64,000 bases of DNA, taken from NCBI GenBank assembly GCA_949519155.1, contig CATIQU010000026.1, positions 1 through 64,000 on the forward strand. Direction: 5' to 3'. Below, in pieces: positions 16,737 through 24,928 of this stretch (positions are counted from its first letter, which is position 1; each line of letters begins with the position of its first letter). Source of the DNA: Polaribacter sp. SA4-10 (lineage in GTDB: Bacteria > Bacteroidota > Bacteroidia > Flavobacteriales > Flavobacteriaceae). The position numbers were made by a program, and so were the translations under genes. Below the pieces are notes generated by a model. That model searched no databases. It was not told the origin of the DNA and was given only the letters and a program-made list of their open reading frames with translations.

Positions 16737-17789
16737 TTACCATTCCAATAAAATTCGTTGTGCAGAAAACCCTGGGCCAAAACTCAACATAATTCCTCTT
16801 TCTCCTTTTGTTGGGTTTCGATCCATAAAACGTTCTAAAACATACAACACAGTTGCGCTTGACATGTTTCCATATAAGCGCAATACCTCTTTTGTGTCGT
16901 CAATGTTTTTTCCTAAAATGCCAAATAAGTCTTCGACAGTTTGTACAATTTTCTTTCCTCCAGGATGAAAAATTAAATGATCAATATCATCAATTGTCAA
17001 GTTATTTCTTTCTAAAAAAGGATGAATTATAGCTGGAAAATGATCAGAAATCTTCTTTGGAACTTCCTTATCTAAAATCATTTGCAAACCGGTGTTTACT
17101 AATTTGAAGCCCATCATACTTGTGGTATCATAAAAATGATACATGGCTTCATCAATGATTTTTGGCCCCTTATCTTCTTCATAGGAAGACAAAATAACAC
17201 TGGAAGCACCATCTCCAAAAATAGCAGCACTTACAATATTTGTCATGGAATAGTCTTCTAACTGAAACGTAGCCGTTGGTGCTTCTACAGCAATAACAGC
17301 GGCTCTTTTATTTGAGTTTGCTTTTAAAAAGTTTTTAGCATAAATAATTCCGGAAACACCCGCTGCACATCCCATTTCTGTGACGGGTAAACGAACAATG
17401 TCTTGCTTCATTCCCAAAGAATTAATTAGATAGGCATCTACAGATGGAATCATAATTCCTGTACAACTTACTGTAATGATATAGTCTATTTCAGTGGCTT
17501 CTAAATCTGCCTTTTGTAACGATTTTACAAGCGATTGTTCGGCTAATTGGACCACTTCTCTGGTATAAATATCATTCTTCTCCTCAAATGAGGTGGCGCT
17601 AAACACCTCTTCTGAATCCATAATAGAATAGCGTTTATCTACTCCCGCTCCTTCAAAAAGTTTAATCACTTTTCGCTGAAAACGTGCTTCTTGATTTTGC
17701 ATCCACAATTTAACAAACGGAATAATGTCTTTTGTTTCTCGAAAATGTTTCGGAAGCTGTTTTGCAACAGCTATTATTTTTACTGCCAT
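16737..17789 (-). CDS. type III polyketide synthase (chalcone/stilbene synthase family)
   Basis: A 350-residue homodimeric condensing enzyme of the chalcone/stilbene/alkylresorcinol synthase family. The full catalytic triad is visible: Cys141 in EMGCAAGVSG, His275 in FHPGG and Asn308 in YGNMSS. Such enzymes take a starter (often a long acyl-CoA or acyl-ACP) plus malonyl-CoA units and cyclise the chain to a pyrone, resorcinol or phloroglucinol. The adjacent ACP, KS and dehydratase suggest the starter is a dedicated acyl-ACP, and the methyltransferase and FAD enzymes just upstream suggest tailoring. It abuts the methyltransferase stop with no gap. Confidence 0.93.
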   Translation of the reverse strand: MAVKIIAVAKQLPKHFRETKDIIPFVKLWMQNQEARFQRKVIKLFEGAGVDKRYSIMDSEEVFSATSFEEKNDIYTREVVQLAEQSLVKSLQKADLEATEIDYIITVSCTGIMIPSVDAYLINSLGMKQDIVRLPVTEMGCAAGVSGIIYAKNFLKANSNKRAAVIAVEAPTATFQLEDYSMTNIVSAAIFGDGASSVILSSYEEDKGPKIIDEAMYHFYDTTSMMGFKLVNTGLQMILDKEVPKKISDHFPAIIHPFLERNNLTIDDIDHLIFHPGGKKIVQTVEDLFGILGKNIDDTKEVLRLYGNMSSATVLYVLERFMDRNPTKGERGIMLSFGPGFSAQRILLEW

Positions 17790-18500
17790 CTATTTTTTTA
17801 TTATCCAAAGGAAACGAAATGCCCATTTCCATGAAATTTGTGGTTTTACATTTATTTTTTGTGAGATTTCAACTAAATCCTTTCGTTTAAAACCTCTTAA
17901 AACAGAGGTTAGACCATCTTCAATAATCATTTTATTTTTAATAAAAAGAGAGAGCAACAGAAATAAATAATAGGCCAATGAATGTCTGTGTAAATCGTTT
18001 ACTAAAACTCCTATTTTGGTTTGTTGTAAAGCATTTTTCAAGAAAGGGGTTAACTGTGCTTCTTTAAAATGATGTAAAAAAAGCGTTGCTAAAATCACAT
18101 CGAATTTTCTTTTTTGAAACGCCTCTGAAAAAATATCTTCTGTCTTAAAATGAACTTCTGGATACTCGGTTGACAATTCAATAGCGTATTCAATCGCTGT
18201 TGGATTTGCATCTACACCCAATAAATTCATGCGATATCCATTTTTTCTACCAAACTTAGCTACATCTCGCAAAATATCTCCATGCCCACAACCAATATCT
18301 ACAATGGATACTTCTTGTTCTTTTGGGTGATTTTCAAGGAGTTCTGTTAACCCATTTATAGTGACTTTATTTCCTCCCAACCAGCGGTTAATGTTTTCTA
18401 ACTTGTCTAAAGTATCCCGTAATAAATCACCCCCAATAGAAAAATCGTCCATCAACTCTTCTTTGTCTGTTCTGTTTTTTGTACTAATAAAGAAGTCCAT
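17790..18500 (-). CDS. class I SAM-dependent methyltransferase
   Basis: A 236-residue Rossmann methyltransferase with motif I VDIGCGHGDILRDV (about residues 71-84) and an acidic residue closing strand 2 (GVDANPTA). The C-terminal third is helical and basic, with a hydrophobic stretch (LAYYLFLLLSLFIKN) that may associate with membrane or lipid substrate. It is directly coupled to the type III PKS (adjacent) and to the FAD oxidoreductase (1-base overlap). It most likely methylates the polyketide product on carbon or oxygen; this is inference from gene order. Confidence 0.86.
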   Translation of the reverse strand: MDFFISTKNRTDKEELMDDFSIGGDLLRDTLDKLENINRWLGGNKVTINGLTELLENHPKEQEVSIVDIGCGHGDILRDVAKFGRKNGYRMNLLGVDANPTAIEYAIELSTEYPEVHFKTEDIFSEAFQKRKFDVILATLFLHHFKEAQLTPFLKNALQQTKIGVLVNDLHRHSLAYYLFLLLSLFIKNKMIIEDGLTSVLRGFKRKDLVEISQKINVKPQISWKWAFRFLWIIKK

Positions 18501-19660
18501 TAATTGTCTATTGGTTTTCCGTGAGTTTGTTTGATAATTATCGGTAATAAAAAAGGCATTCCTTTTAAAAGCTCCAACATCGTTAGGGCTATTTTATCTT
18601 TTCGAAACAGGAATGCAATACAATGCCCAGCTTTTAACCTCCATTTAAATTGCCGATTCCATTGCCTAATATAACTTTTTTCAAGTTGATGACGGGTCAT
18701 CTGGTTTCCTTTAAGGTAATTTAGAATCAGTTTAGACGCAATTTGAGCAGACTGAATGGCCATACTCATGCCATTTCCACAAAGCGGATGAATCATTCCT
18801 GCAGAATCACCACACATAATCATATGGTTTTCTACCGGTTTTTTTGTTTCAAAAGAAACCTGACTAATGGAGAGGGGTTTCTCAAAAATAGGGGTGGTCT
18901 GTTTAAAAATTTCTTTTAGAAATTGATTTTTAAAAACTACGTTTTCCTGAAAATCATCAATGTTTTTATATTTTTTAAATGCGGTATAACTGGTGATATA
19001 ACACAGATTAATTGCATCGTTTTCTACCTTAGAAACCCCACAATAGCCGCCTTTAAAGTTGTGAAGCGCGACCAAGTCTTCTGGAAAATTCCCTTTTACA
19101 TGAATTTTAACACCCAAATAAGGTGCTTTCTTTTGAATAAAGTCCCGATCCATTTTGATGTCTAATAGCGAACGTTTTCCAAAAGAGCCAATACAAATTT
19201 TAGCCCGGAAGGCTTTGTTGTTTTTTGTTGTTACAAAAAAAAAGTCTTCATTAAAAGTGCTATCTAAAACAGCGTCTTGTATAATGATAACGCCATTTTT
19301 CTTTGCCTTTTCTGATAATACAAAATCTAATTGATACCGAGAAATTCCAAATCCGCCAAATGGAAGTTTCACAGCAATGCGTTTATTTTTTATGGTAGAG
19401 AGTTCAAAATTATCAATTTTTACGGCGCCAAAATCGAAAGGATTGATGTCTAAGAAGTTTAAATAAGGAAGTACTTCGTTTGAAATATATTCACCGCAAA
19501 CTTTATGCTTTGGATACTCATTTTTTTCAATCAGAACCACTTTTGTTCCAAATTTTGATAAGTGAATTGCGTTGCACAAACCCGCCAAACCACCACCAAT
19601 GATAACCACATCAAAAACACCTATGCTGTCTTTTTTAGAAGTCGTTGTGTTTGCTTTCAT
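18500..19660 (-). CDS. FAD-dependent oxidoreductase, geranylgeranyl reductase/hydroxylase type
   Basis: A 386-residue flavoprotein with the N-terminal Rossmann motif DVVIIGGGLAGLCNAIHL (about residues 17-34), the PKHKVCGEYIS segment typical of the geranylgeranyl-reductase/aromatic hydroxylase superfamily, and the GD motif MCGDSAGMIHPLCGNGMSMA (about 292-311). Similar flavoproteins next to type III PKS genes hydroxylate resorcinols to quinones in actinobacteria. Here it overlaps the methyltransferase start by one base and the next flavoprotein gene by four bases. Hydroxylation or alkene reduction of the polyketide is plausible. Confidence 0.86.
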   Translation of the reverse strand: MKANTTTSKKDSIGVFDVVIIGGGLAGLCNAIHLSKFGTKVVLIEKNEYPKHKVCGEYISNEVLPYLNFLDINPFDFGAVKIDNFELSTIKNKRIAVKLPFGGFGISRYQLDFVLSEKAKKNGVIIIQDAVLDSTFNEDFFFVTTKNNKAFRAKICIGSFGKRSLLDIKMDRDFIQKKAPYLGVKIHVKGNFPEDLVALHNFKGGYCGVSKVENDAINLCYITSYTAFKKYKNIDDFQENVVFKNQFLKEIFKQTTPIFEKPLSISQVSFETKKPVENHMIMCGDSAGMIHPLCGNGMSMAIQSAQIASKLILNYLKGNQMTRHQLEKSYIRQWNRQFKWRLKAGHCIAFLFRKDKIALTMLELLKGMPFLLPIIIKQTHGKPIDN

Positions 19661-20769
19661 GAATCGATCAATTGCGCTAATTCTTTTCCTACCAAGCTAC
19701 CAACAGCAACACCCATTCCTCCCAAGCGAATTCCGCAAAAAACATTGTTTGATAATTGTTTTACAATGGCGTTTTTTTGGTTTCCAACACCCATGATTCC
19801 ACTCCATCGATGGGCAATTTCAAAAGGGGTGTTTGGTAAAATCGTTTCTTTTAAAATTCTTTCCAATTCATTTTGAATGATATCAGTTTGCCCAAAATGA
19901 GTTGTTTCTTCTGTTTTAAAATCGAGGTTTCTTCCCCCTCCAAATAAAATTCGGTCATTGATATTTCTAAAATAATAGTAGCCTTTATCTAAGTGAAACG
20001 TTCCCTTAATGGCTAGATTTTTAATAGGATTTGTAATCAAAACTTGCGCTCTTGCGGGCTGTACTTTTTCTGCTAAAAGTTCATTAGAAAATCCGTTTGT
20101 AGCAAGGAACAATTTCTTTGTTTTAAAAGTAATTTTATCTGTTTTTACAGCGACTTCGACTCCGTTTTCTGTAAAGCTATCAACAGCAATTCCGTTCAAG
20201 ATTTTTACACCCAATTGCTGCACTTTGTATAGGAGTTGTGCGGCCATTTTACCGGTATCTATTTGACCTTCAAAATTATTGGTAATGTATTTGTTATGTA
20301 CTTTTTGAAACCCAAATGTATTATTGGAAGTAGAAAAAACGTCGGCATTAAAAATTGGTTTTAACAACTGATTTACTTCTTCTTTTTTGGAAATGCATTC
20401 TTCAAAGAACTTTTCATTTTCACACAATTCAAACCCTTTGTGTTGTTGAAAGTCGATATTTTTATCTCCTAAATTCGTTCGTAATAATTGCAATCCTTGC
20501 CAGCGTTTATTTACCAAATCAAAAACTTCTTCTGGTGAGTGAGTATTTAAGTCATCTATGAGTTCTGAAAGACTTCCAAAACAAGCAAATCCTGCGTTTT
20601 TGGTGCTCGCTCCTTGTGGTAACATTCCTTTTTCAATAATTAATATCGTTGCTTTGGGATAGGTTTTTTTTAGTTGTAGTGCGCAATTAAGCCCTACAAT
20701 ACCACTCCCAACAATTGTAAAATCGATGTTGGTAAACCACTCTTTTAATTCCCAATAACTGTAATTCAT
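19657..20769 (-). CDS. FAD-dependent oxidoreductase of the DAO (D-amino-acid oxidase-like) family
   Basis: A 370-residue flavoprotein with FTIVGSGIVGLNCALQL (about residues 18-34) as FAD motif and the DAO-type ending RWSGIMGVGNQKNA...GIRLGGMGVAVG (about 325-360). The family oxidises C-N bonds of amines or amino acids in the cytosol. It overlaps the preceding flavoprotein by four bases and directly follows a GNAT gene (stop adjacent to start), so it is in the polyketide transcript. Whether it tailors the product or is a metabolic neighbour cannot be told. Confidence 0.83.
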   Translation of the reverse strand: MNYSYWELKEWFTNIDFTIVGSGIVGLNCALQLKKTYPKATILIIEKGMLPQGASTKNAGFACFGSLSELIDDLNTHSPEEVFDLVNKRWQGLQLLRTNLGDKNIDFQQHKGFELCENEKFFEECISKKEEVNQLLKPIFNADVFSTSNNTFGFQKVHNKYITNNFEGQIDTGKMAAQLLYKVQQLGVKILNGIAVDSFTENGVEVAVKTDKITFKTKKLFLATNGFSNELLAEKVQPARAQVLITNPIKNLAIKGTFHLDKGYYYFRNINDRILFGGGRNLDFKTEETTHFGQTDIIQNELERILKETILPNTPFEIAHRWSGIMGVGNQKNAIVKQLSNNVFCGIRLGGMGVAVGSLVGKELAQLIDS

Positions 20770-21234
20770 TTATAGCTGTTTTTCGAAGCAAATACTGTTT
20801 TTCATTCCTTTGTATTGTCCGTAATTTTCAATCACTTTATACTTGCACTTAGGATAAAACTTCACCGCTTCTACCTGTCGTCTTCCGGTTTCTAAAATAC
20901 ATTTTTCATAGCTTAGTTCTTTAGCCCAAGCTTCTAACTCTTGCATTATTTTTTGAGCAATTCCAGTGCTTCTTTTTTCTGGAGAAACATACATTCTTTT
21001 TATTTCTACTGTTGTTTGATCAAACTTTTTCATAGCAGCGCACCCTATTGCAGTTGGCTTAATGTTTGTTTTTTTGTATTCATAAATTACAACAACCTCA
21101 CTTAAAACATCAATATTATTATATTGATTGTAAAAATCGTGCTCATCTTCATCTGTGATTTTTAAATAGGCATCCAAATCTTTAATCAAACGGATAAAGT
21201 CTTTATTTTCTGAATTGGTTCTTAGTGTTTTCAT
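20770..21234 (-). CDS. GNAT family N-acetyltransferase
   Basis: A 154-residue GNAT with the acetyl-CoA binding segment VSPEKRSTGIAQKIMQELE (motif A, R-x-x-G-I-A) and a terminal beta-bulge strand (CILETGRRQVEAVKFYPKCKYK). It transfers an acetyl group to an unidentified amine. It overlaps the next GNAT gene by four bases and abuts the DAO-type oxidoreductase, which makes a small N-acetylation/oxidation trio at the head of the polyketide operon. Confidence 0.86.
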   Translation of the reverse strand: MKTLRTNSENKDFIRLIKDLDAYLKITDEDEHDFYNQYNNIDVLSEVVVIYEYKKTNIKPTAIGCAAMKKFDQTTVEIKRMYVSPEKRSTGIAQKIMQELEAWAKELSYEKCILETGRRQVEAVKFYPKCKYKVIENYGQYKGMKNSICFEKQL

Positions 21235-21740
21235 GAAACTTCTATTTCAAACAGGCTAACGGTTGCGTTTTTGTAATGGTCGGGCAGTCCTTTTGTTTCT
21301 TTTAGTTTGTAAAGACCTAAAAACTGAAATCCACATTTTACATAATGCCTTATCAGTCCCGTATTATCTCCTACGGTGTCTAAACGAATGTATTTGTAGT
21401 TGTTTTTTAAAGGGTGTTTTACAGCCCAATCTACTATCGTTTTTACAAAGTTGTTCCCTCTATACTTTTTATTCGTTGCAATTCTGTGAATGTAAATAGC
21501 GGCATCTTTATTTTTTTCCTCCCAGATTAGTGAATCCGAAAAAGCAATAGCCCATACACAAGCAATCTTATTGTCTATAACCCCTTTAAATTGCCTCTTT
21601 TCTGCTATTTCTTGAAGAATCAACTCTTTAGAGAATGCTGGCCAAATCACCATTTTTAACCGTGTTTGAAGCATCCTGGCCTGCTCGTACAACTTTAAGA
21701 TCTCCTCAAAATCTTCAATCGTGCTATTTTCTATCTTCAT
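21231..21740 (-). CDS. GNAT family N-acetyltransferase
   Basis: A 169-residue GNAT. Motif A is seen as RIATNKKYRGNNFVKTIVDW (about residues 86-105), where the usual Q/RxxGxG/A is changed to KYRGNNF. The C-terminal strand IRLDTVGDNTGLIRHYVKCGF is typical. As the first gene of the run it may mark the start of the long polyketide transcript. The gap of 86 bases to dinB shows no clear promoter box or terminator. Confidence 0.84.
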   Translation of the reverse strand: MKIENSTIEDFEEILKLYEQARMLQTRLKMVIWPAFSKELILQEIAEKRQFKGVIDNKIACVWAIAFSDSLIWEEKNKDAAIYIHRIATNKKYRGNNFVKTIVDWAVKHPLKNNYKYIRLDTVGDNTGLIRHYVKCGFQFLGLYKLKETKGLPDHYKNATVSLFEIEVS

Positions 21741-21826
21741 TTTATCTTTTTGATCATTACACCGTTGAAAGGAATTGTAAGCCTAATTCTTAAAGATACT
21801 TCTTTATCCTGAGATTTTAAAATCTC

Positions 21827-22909
21827 CTAAAACTCAAATTTGAGTTGTACCCATATCGGTGTCGTTTTTTCAGTGTTTAAATTTCCAAAAGAAATCCCTA
21901 ACAATCGTACCGAATTTATCAATTCATCTTGAAAAAACAGTTCTTTTACGACTGGAAAAAACTCACTTTTAGATTGCATAAAATGTGCTTTTGTTTTGCT
22001 TCTTGTTTGTTGGGTAAAATCTGAATATTTAATTTTTAAGGTAATTGTTTTTCCTCTTGTTTCATTTTTCACCATACGTCTTTCCAGCTCTTCGGCAATC
22101 TGTTCTAACCGTTCTAACATAAAAATTTCAGAGGAAATGTTTTCGTTAAAAGTTCTTTCGGAAGCTACCGATTTTCGAATTCTATTGGGCACTACGGGAC
22201 TGTTGTGAATGCCGCGGACAATGTTATAATAATGGGCGCCCGACTTCCCGAATAGTGCTACTAGTTCCTCGTGTGTTTTATTCTTTAAATCATTCCCTGT
22301 AAAGATCCCTAAATTATACATTTTAGCCGCGGTCACTTTACCAACTCCATAAAATTTATTGACAGGTAAGGCTTCTAAAAAAGGAATTACCTCTTCGGGA
22401 TGTACTGTTTTTTGTCCGTTGGGCTTGTTGATATCCGAAGCTACTTTTGCTATGAATTTATTAATCGAAATTCCCGCTGAGGCACGTAAACCAGTTACTT
22501 CAAAAATTTTCTGTCGAATTTCTTTTGCGATGCTGTTCGCTGACGGATTTCCTTTTTTGTTTTCTGTAACGTCTAAATAAGCCTCATCCAAGGAGAGCGG
22601 TTCTACCAAATCGGTATATTCATGAAAAATTTCTCTGATTTGAGTAGACAATTCTTTGTAGCGGGGAAAATCAGATTTTACAAAAATAATATGGGGGCAT
22701 TTCTGTTTGGCTAAAAAACCACTCATTGCCGATTTTACTCCAAATTTCCTGGCTTCATAACTTGCGGCAGAAACAACACCTCTCACTTCACTACCTCCAA
22801 CAGCAATTGCTTTTCCTCTTAATTCTGGGTTGTCTAACTCTGCAACGGAGGCATAAAAAGCATCCATGTCAACATGTATTATTTTCCGAAAAGGAGGGTG
22901 TAAATCCAA
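21827..22909 (-). CDS. dinB: DNA polymerase IV (Y family)
   Basis: A 360-residue translesion polymerase. The palm acidic residues are in IIHVDMDAFYASVAE (residues 10-24) and SLDEAYLDVT (about 103-112). A little-finger domain follows (ERTFNENI, RGKTITLKIKYSDF). The start is a TTG at 22909, two bases after the ACT-protein stop, because the next ATG falls inside the catalytic motif. No SOS-like operator was recognised, so regulation is unclear. Translational coupling to the ACT-domain gene is likely. Confidence 0.92.
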   Translation of the reverse strand: MDLHPPFRKIIHVDMDAFYASVAELDNPELRGKAIAVGGSEVRGVVSAASYEARKFGVKSAMSGFLAKQKCPHIIFVKSDFPRYKELSTQIREIFHEYTDLVEPLSLDEAYLDVTENKKGNPSANSIAKEIRQKIFEVTGLRASAGISINKFIAKVASDINKPNGQKTVHPEEVIPFLEALPVNKFYGVGKVTAAKMYNLGIFTGNDLKNKTHEELVALFGKSGAHYYNIVRGIHNSPVVPNRIRKSVASERTFNENISSEIFMLERLEQIAEELERRMVKNETRGKTITLKIKYSDFTQQTRSKTKAHFMQSKSEFFPVVKELFFQDELINSVRLLGISFGNLNTEKTTPIWVQLKFEF

Positions 22910-22911
22910 CG

Positions 22912-23307
22912 CTATGTTTTCGCTAAATTGGTTAAAATTTCGAGTGCTGTTTGGGCGTCTTTTGTGTCGACAAAAATATGGTCATGATAGTATCCTGCAA
23001 CCACATTACACGATATTTGATGTGTTGTTAATGCTGTAGAAAAGGCTGCTGTTAAACCAACAGCTTCTAAAGAAGAGTGGATTTTTAGAGTAATCCAAGC
23101 ACTTTCAAATTGATAGGCTAACTTCAAAGCTTGAGCTTTATTTTTTTCTAAAACAACCGTAATTCCTTCTGCTTCTTTAAACTCAAACAGAGTGTCTTTT
23201 CTTCCTATTTTTTCAAAATCAGAAACCGTTACAAAAACATACACTCCAGTATTTAAAACGGGTTGTAATCCTTTTAACAAGATGGTTAAATTTTTCTCTC
23301 CACACAT
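22912..23307 (-). CDS. ACT domain-containing protein
   Basis: A 131-residue protein starting at MCGEKNLTILLKGLQP; a TTG eight codons upstream is less likely. It contains two ACT-like betaalphabeta modules, an N-terminal one (VLNTGVYVFVTVSDFEKI) and a C-terminal one (AWITLKIHSSLEAVGLTAAFSTALTTHQISCNVVAGYYHDHIFV). Free-standing proteins of this type bind small ligands, perhaps amino acids. The partner is unknown. It ends two bases before dinB. Confidence 0.78.
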   Translation of the reverse strand: MCGEKNLTILLKGLQPVLNTGVYVFVTVSDFEKIGRKDTLFEFKEAEGITVVLEKNKAQALKLAYQFESAWITLKIHSSLEAVGLTAAFSTALTTHQISCNVVAGYYHDHIFVDTKDAQTALEILTNLAKT

Positions 23308-23352
23308 GATTTCTGTTTTTAGGTTCTTCAAAAATACGAAAACAAAAAGCGA

Positions 23353-24195
23353 TTACTGTCTTAAAAAATCAATACAAATTTTGACTGTTTTTTCAAATGC
23401 GTCTGACCCCTTGTTTTCAATCCAAGGGTGTGAAACATTAAAAACATGATTGGCTTTTTCAATGATTTTTAAGATACTTTTCGGATTCCATGCATGGAGT
23501 TTTTCTCCTTCGTTTACTGAAATAGAGGTGTCCTTATCTCCGTGAATTATTAAATGTGGAATGGTTATTTTTTTGGCTGCGTTTTCGATGTTTAAACGCT
23601 CTTCATTTTGAATAAAATCTTCGTGAAACTGATAGAAATGAGGCATTTGTTGTTTTGTTCTTCCGTTTAAAACATACTTTACGCCTGTTTTTTTCCATGC
23701 AGCTACATCGCTATTTGTTGATGATCTTGATGCAAAATCGCATACTGCTGCTAAAGAAATAACCTTCTTTACTCGCGGATCTTCTGCCGCTTTTAGAGTT
23801 ACAATTCCACCACCTCTGCTGTGTCCAATAATCGAAATTTGATTTGCATCAACGGTGTTTTTAAATTGAGGGTTGTTAGAAACCCAGTCAAGAACACTTT
23901 CTAAATCGTCTAATTCTTTGGTGTAATTATTATTTCCAAAAGCGTCTAAGTCTGGAAAATCAATTGGTTGCTCTAGCGTTCCGCCATTGTGTGAGAAATT
24001 GAATTTTATAAAGAAATATCCTGCATTTGCAAAGGTTGTTGCCATTCGGTTCCATGCACCCCAGTCTTTAAATCCTTTATAGCCGTGACAAAAAATAATT
24101 ACTTTTTGGGGCTGTTGTGTTTCCTTATAAAAAACATCGGTTACAATTGGTTTTTGGTGTTTTCCCTGAATCACAAAGTTTTTTAAAGCCTTCAT
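23353..24195 (-). CDS. alpha/beta hydrolase (peptidase S9/dienelactone-hydrolase-like)
   Basis: A 280-residue cytosolic alpha/beta hydrolase. The nucleophile elbow is GHSRGGG (Ser about residue 126). The acid is in HGDKDTSI and the histidine in ANHVFNVSHPW near the C-terminus. The oxyanion segment FCHGYKGFKDWGAW is also visible. The substrate is probably a small ester or acyl peptide but cannot be named. The gene overlaps the LysE-type transporter gene by four bases (ATGA). Confidence 0.85.
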   Translation of the reverse strand: MKALKNFVIQGKHQKPIVTDVFYKETQQPQKVIIFCHGYKGFKDWGAWNRMATTFANAGYFFIKFNFSHNGGTLEQPIDFPDLDAFGNNNYTKELDDLESVLDWVSNNPQFKNTVDANQISIIGHSRGGGIVTLKAAEDPRVKKVISLAAVCDFASRSSTNSDVAAWKKTGVKYVLNGRTKQQMPHFYQFHEDFIQNEERLNIENAAKKITIPHLIIHGDKDTSISVNEGEKLHAWNPKSILKIIEKANHVFNVSHPWIENKGSDAFEKTVKICIDFLRQ

Positions 24196-24827
24196 ATAAT
24201 AATTAATTTATAGCCCATTTTTAGTGTTGAAATAAGCGCCACTGCGACTGTTAGAATACTGATAACAAGGTTTATATCTTTGGTGAGTTTTCCTGTTTTT
24301 TCTTGAATTGTATGTGCATATTTTACATAGAAAAACAGGATGCTAAACGTTCCAATACCCGAACCCAAAACAAAAAAAGCAACAGAAGAAGCGTCAAATG
24401 AAAACCAGTTAAAAACATCTACGAAAGCAACAACTCCACAAAAAAAAGGAATGGCAAACATGTTTAAAGAGGAGAGGATTAGGCCTGTTAAAAAAAAGTT
24501 AGTTTGTGAATTATTTTTATCTACTACAATTAATTTTTCCTTTTTAGATTCCTTATAGAAATATACTGATAACAATATAAAGATAACGATTCCAAATTGC
24601 GCTATTACTTCTAGTATCGTCGGGTTTTCTATAATGTATTTTGACAAAACTACTGCAATGTATCCCTGTAATAACACCACTACAGAAACTCCTAAAATGT
24701 ATCTATATGCTGATTTTTTGTCATTTTGTAACCTTGTCCTTAATGCTGTCATATTGAGCATGCTTGGGGTTATAGAGCCTACAAAGGCGACTAAAAAACC
24801 AATTAAAAAGTGCATCATCAAATCCAT
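24192..24827 (-). CDS. LysE-type translocator (small-molecule exporter)
   Basis: About 211 residues with six hydrophobic helices, beginning MDLMMHFLIGFLVAFVGSITPSMLNM, whose GSxTPSMLN segment resembles the GPG/GPN loop of LysE/RhtB exporters. A longer reading to a TTG at 24887 is rejected because it would begin inside the terminator hairpin of gdhA. ATGs at 24818 or 24815 are alternatives. It likely exports an amino acid or other metabolite. It is coupled to the hydrolase gene by a four-base overlap. Confidence 0.78.
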   Translation of the reverse strand: MDLMMHFLIGFLVAFVGSITPSMLNMTALRTRLQNDKKSAYRYILGVSVVVLLQGYIAVVLSKYIIENPTILEVIAQFGIVIFILLSVYFYKESKKEKLIVVDKNNSQTNFFLTGLILSSLNMFAIPFFCGVVAFVDVFNWFSFDASSVAFFVLGSGIGTFSILFFYVKYAHTIQEKTGKLTKDINLVISILTVAVALISTLKMGYKLIII

Positions 24828-24872
24828 TAAAGTATATTTTAGGTAAAGAAACATTTTAAAAATAAGTTGTAC

Positions 24873-24902
24873 AAAAAAACGCATCAAAAAAAATTGATGC
24901 GT
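24873..24902 (-). terminator. intrinsic terminator of gdhA
   Basis: A 9-bp perfect stem, ACGCATCAA (24879-24887) with TTGATGCGT (24894-24902), loop of six A/T. On the minus strand it is followed by a seven-base T tract. It lies 26 bases after the gdhA stop and separates gdhA from the LysE-type gene. Confidence 0.9.
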
Positions 24903-24928
24903 CTCTATATTATTTATTAAAATGCTAA

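Noticed and set aside
24828..24887. Upstream extension of the LysE-type gene to a TTG
   Set aside because: The extension begins inside the gdhA terminator hairpin and adds residues unlike the family.
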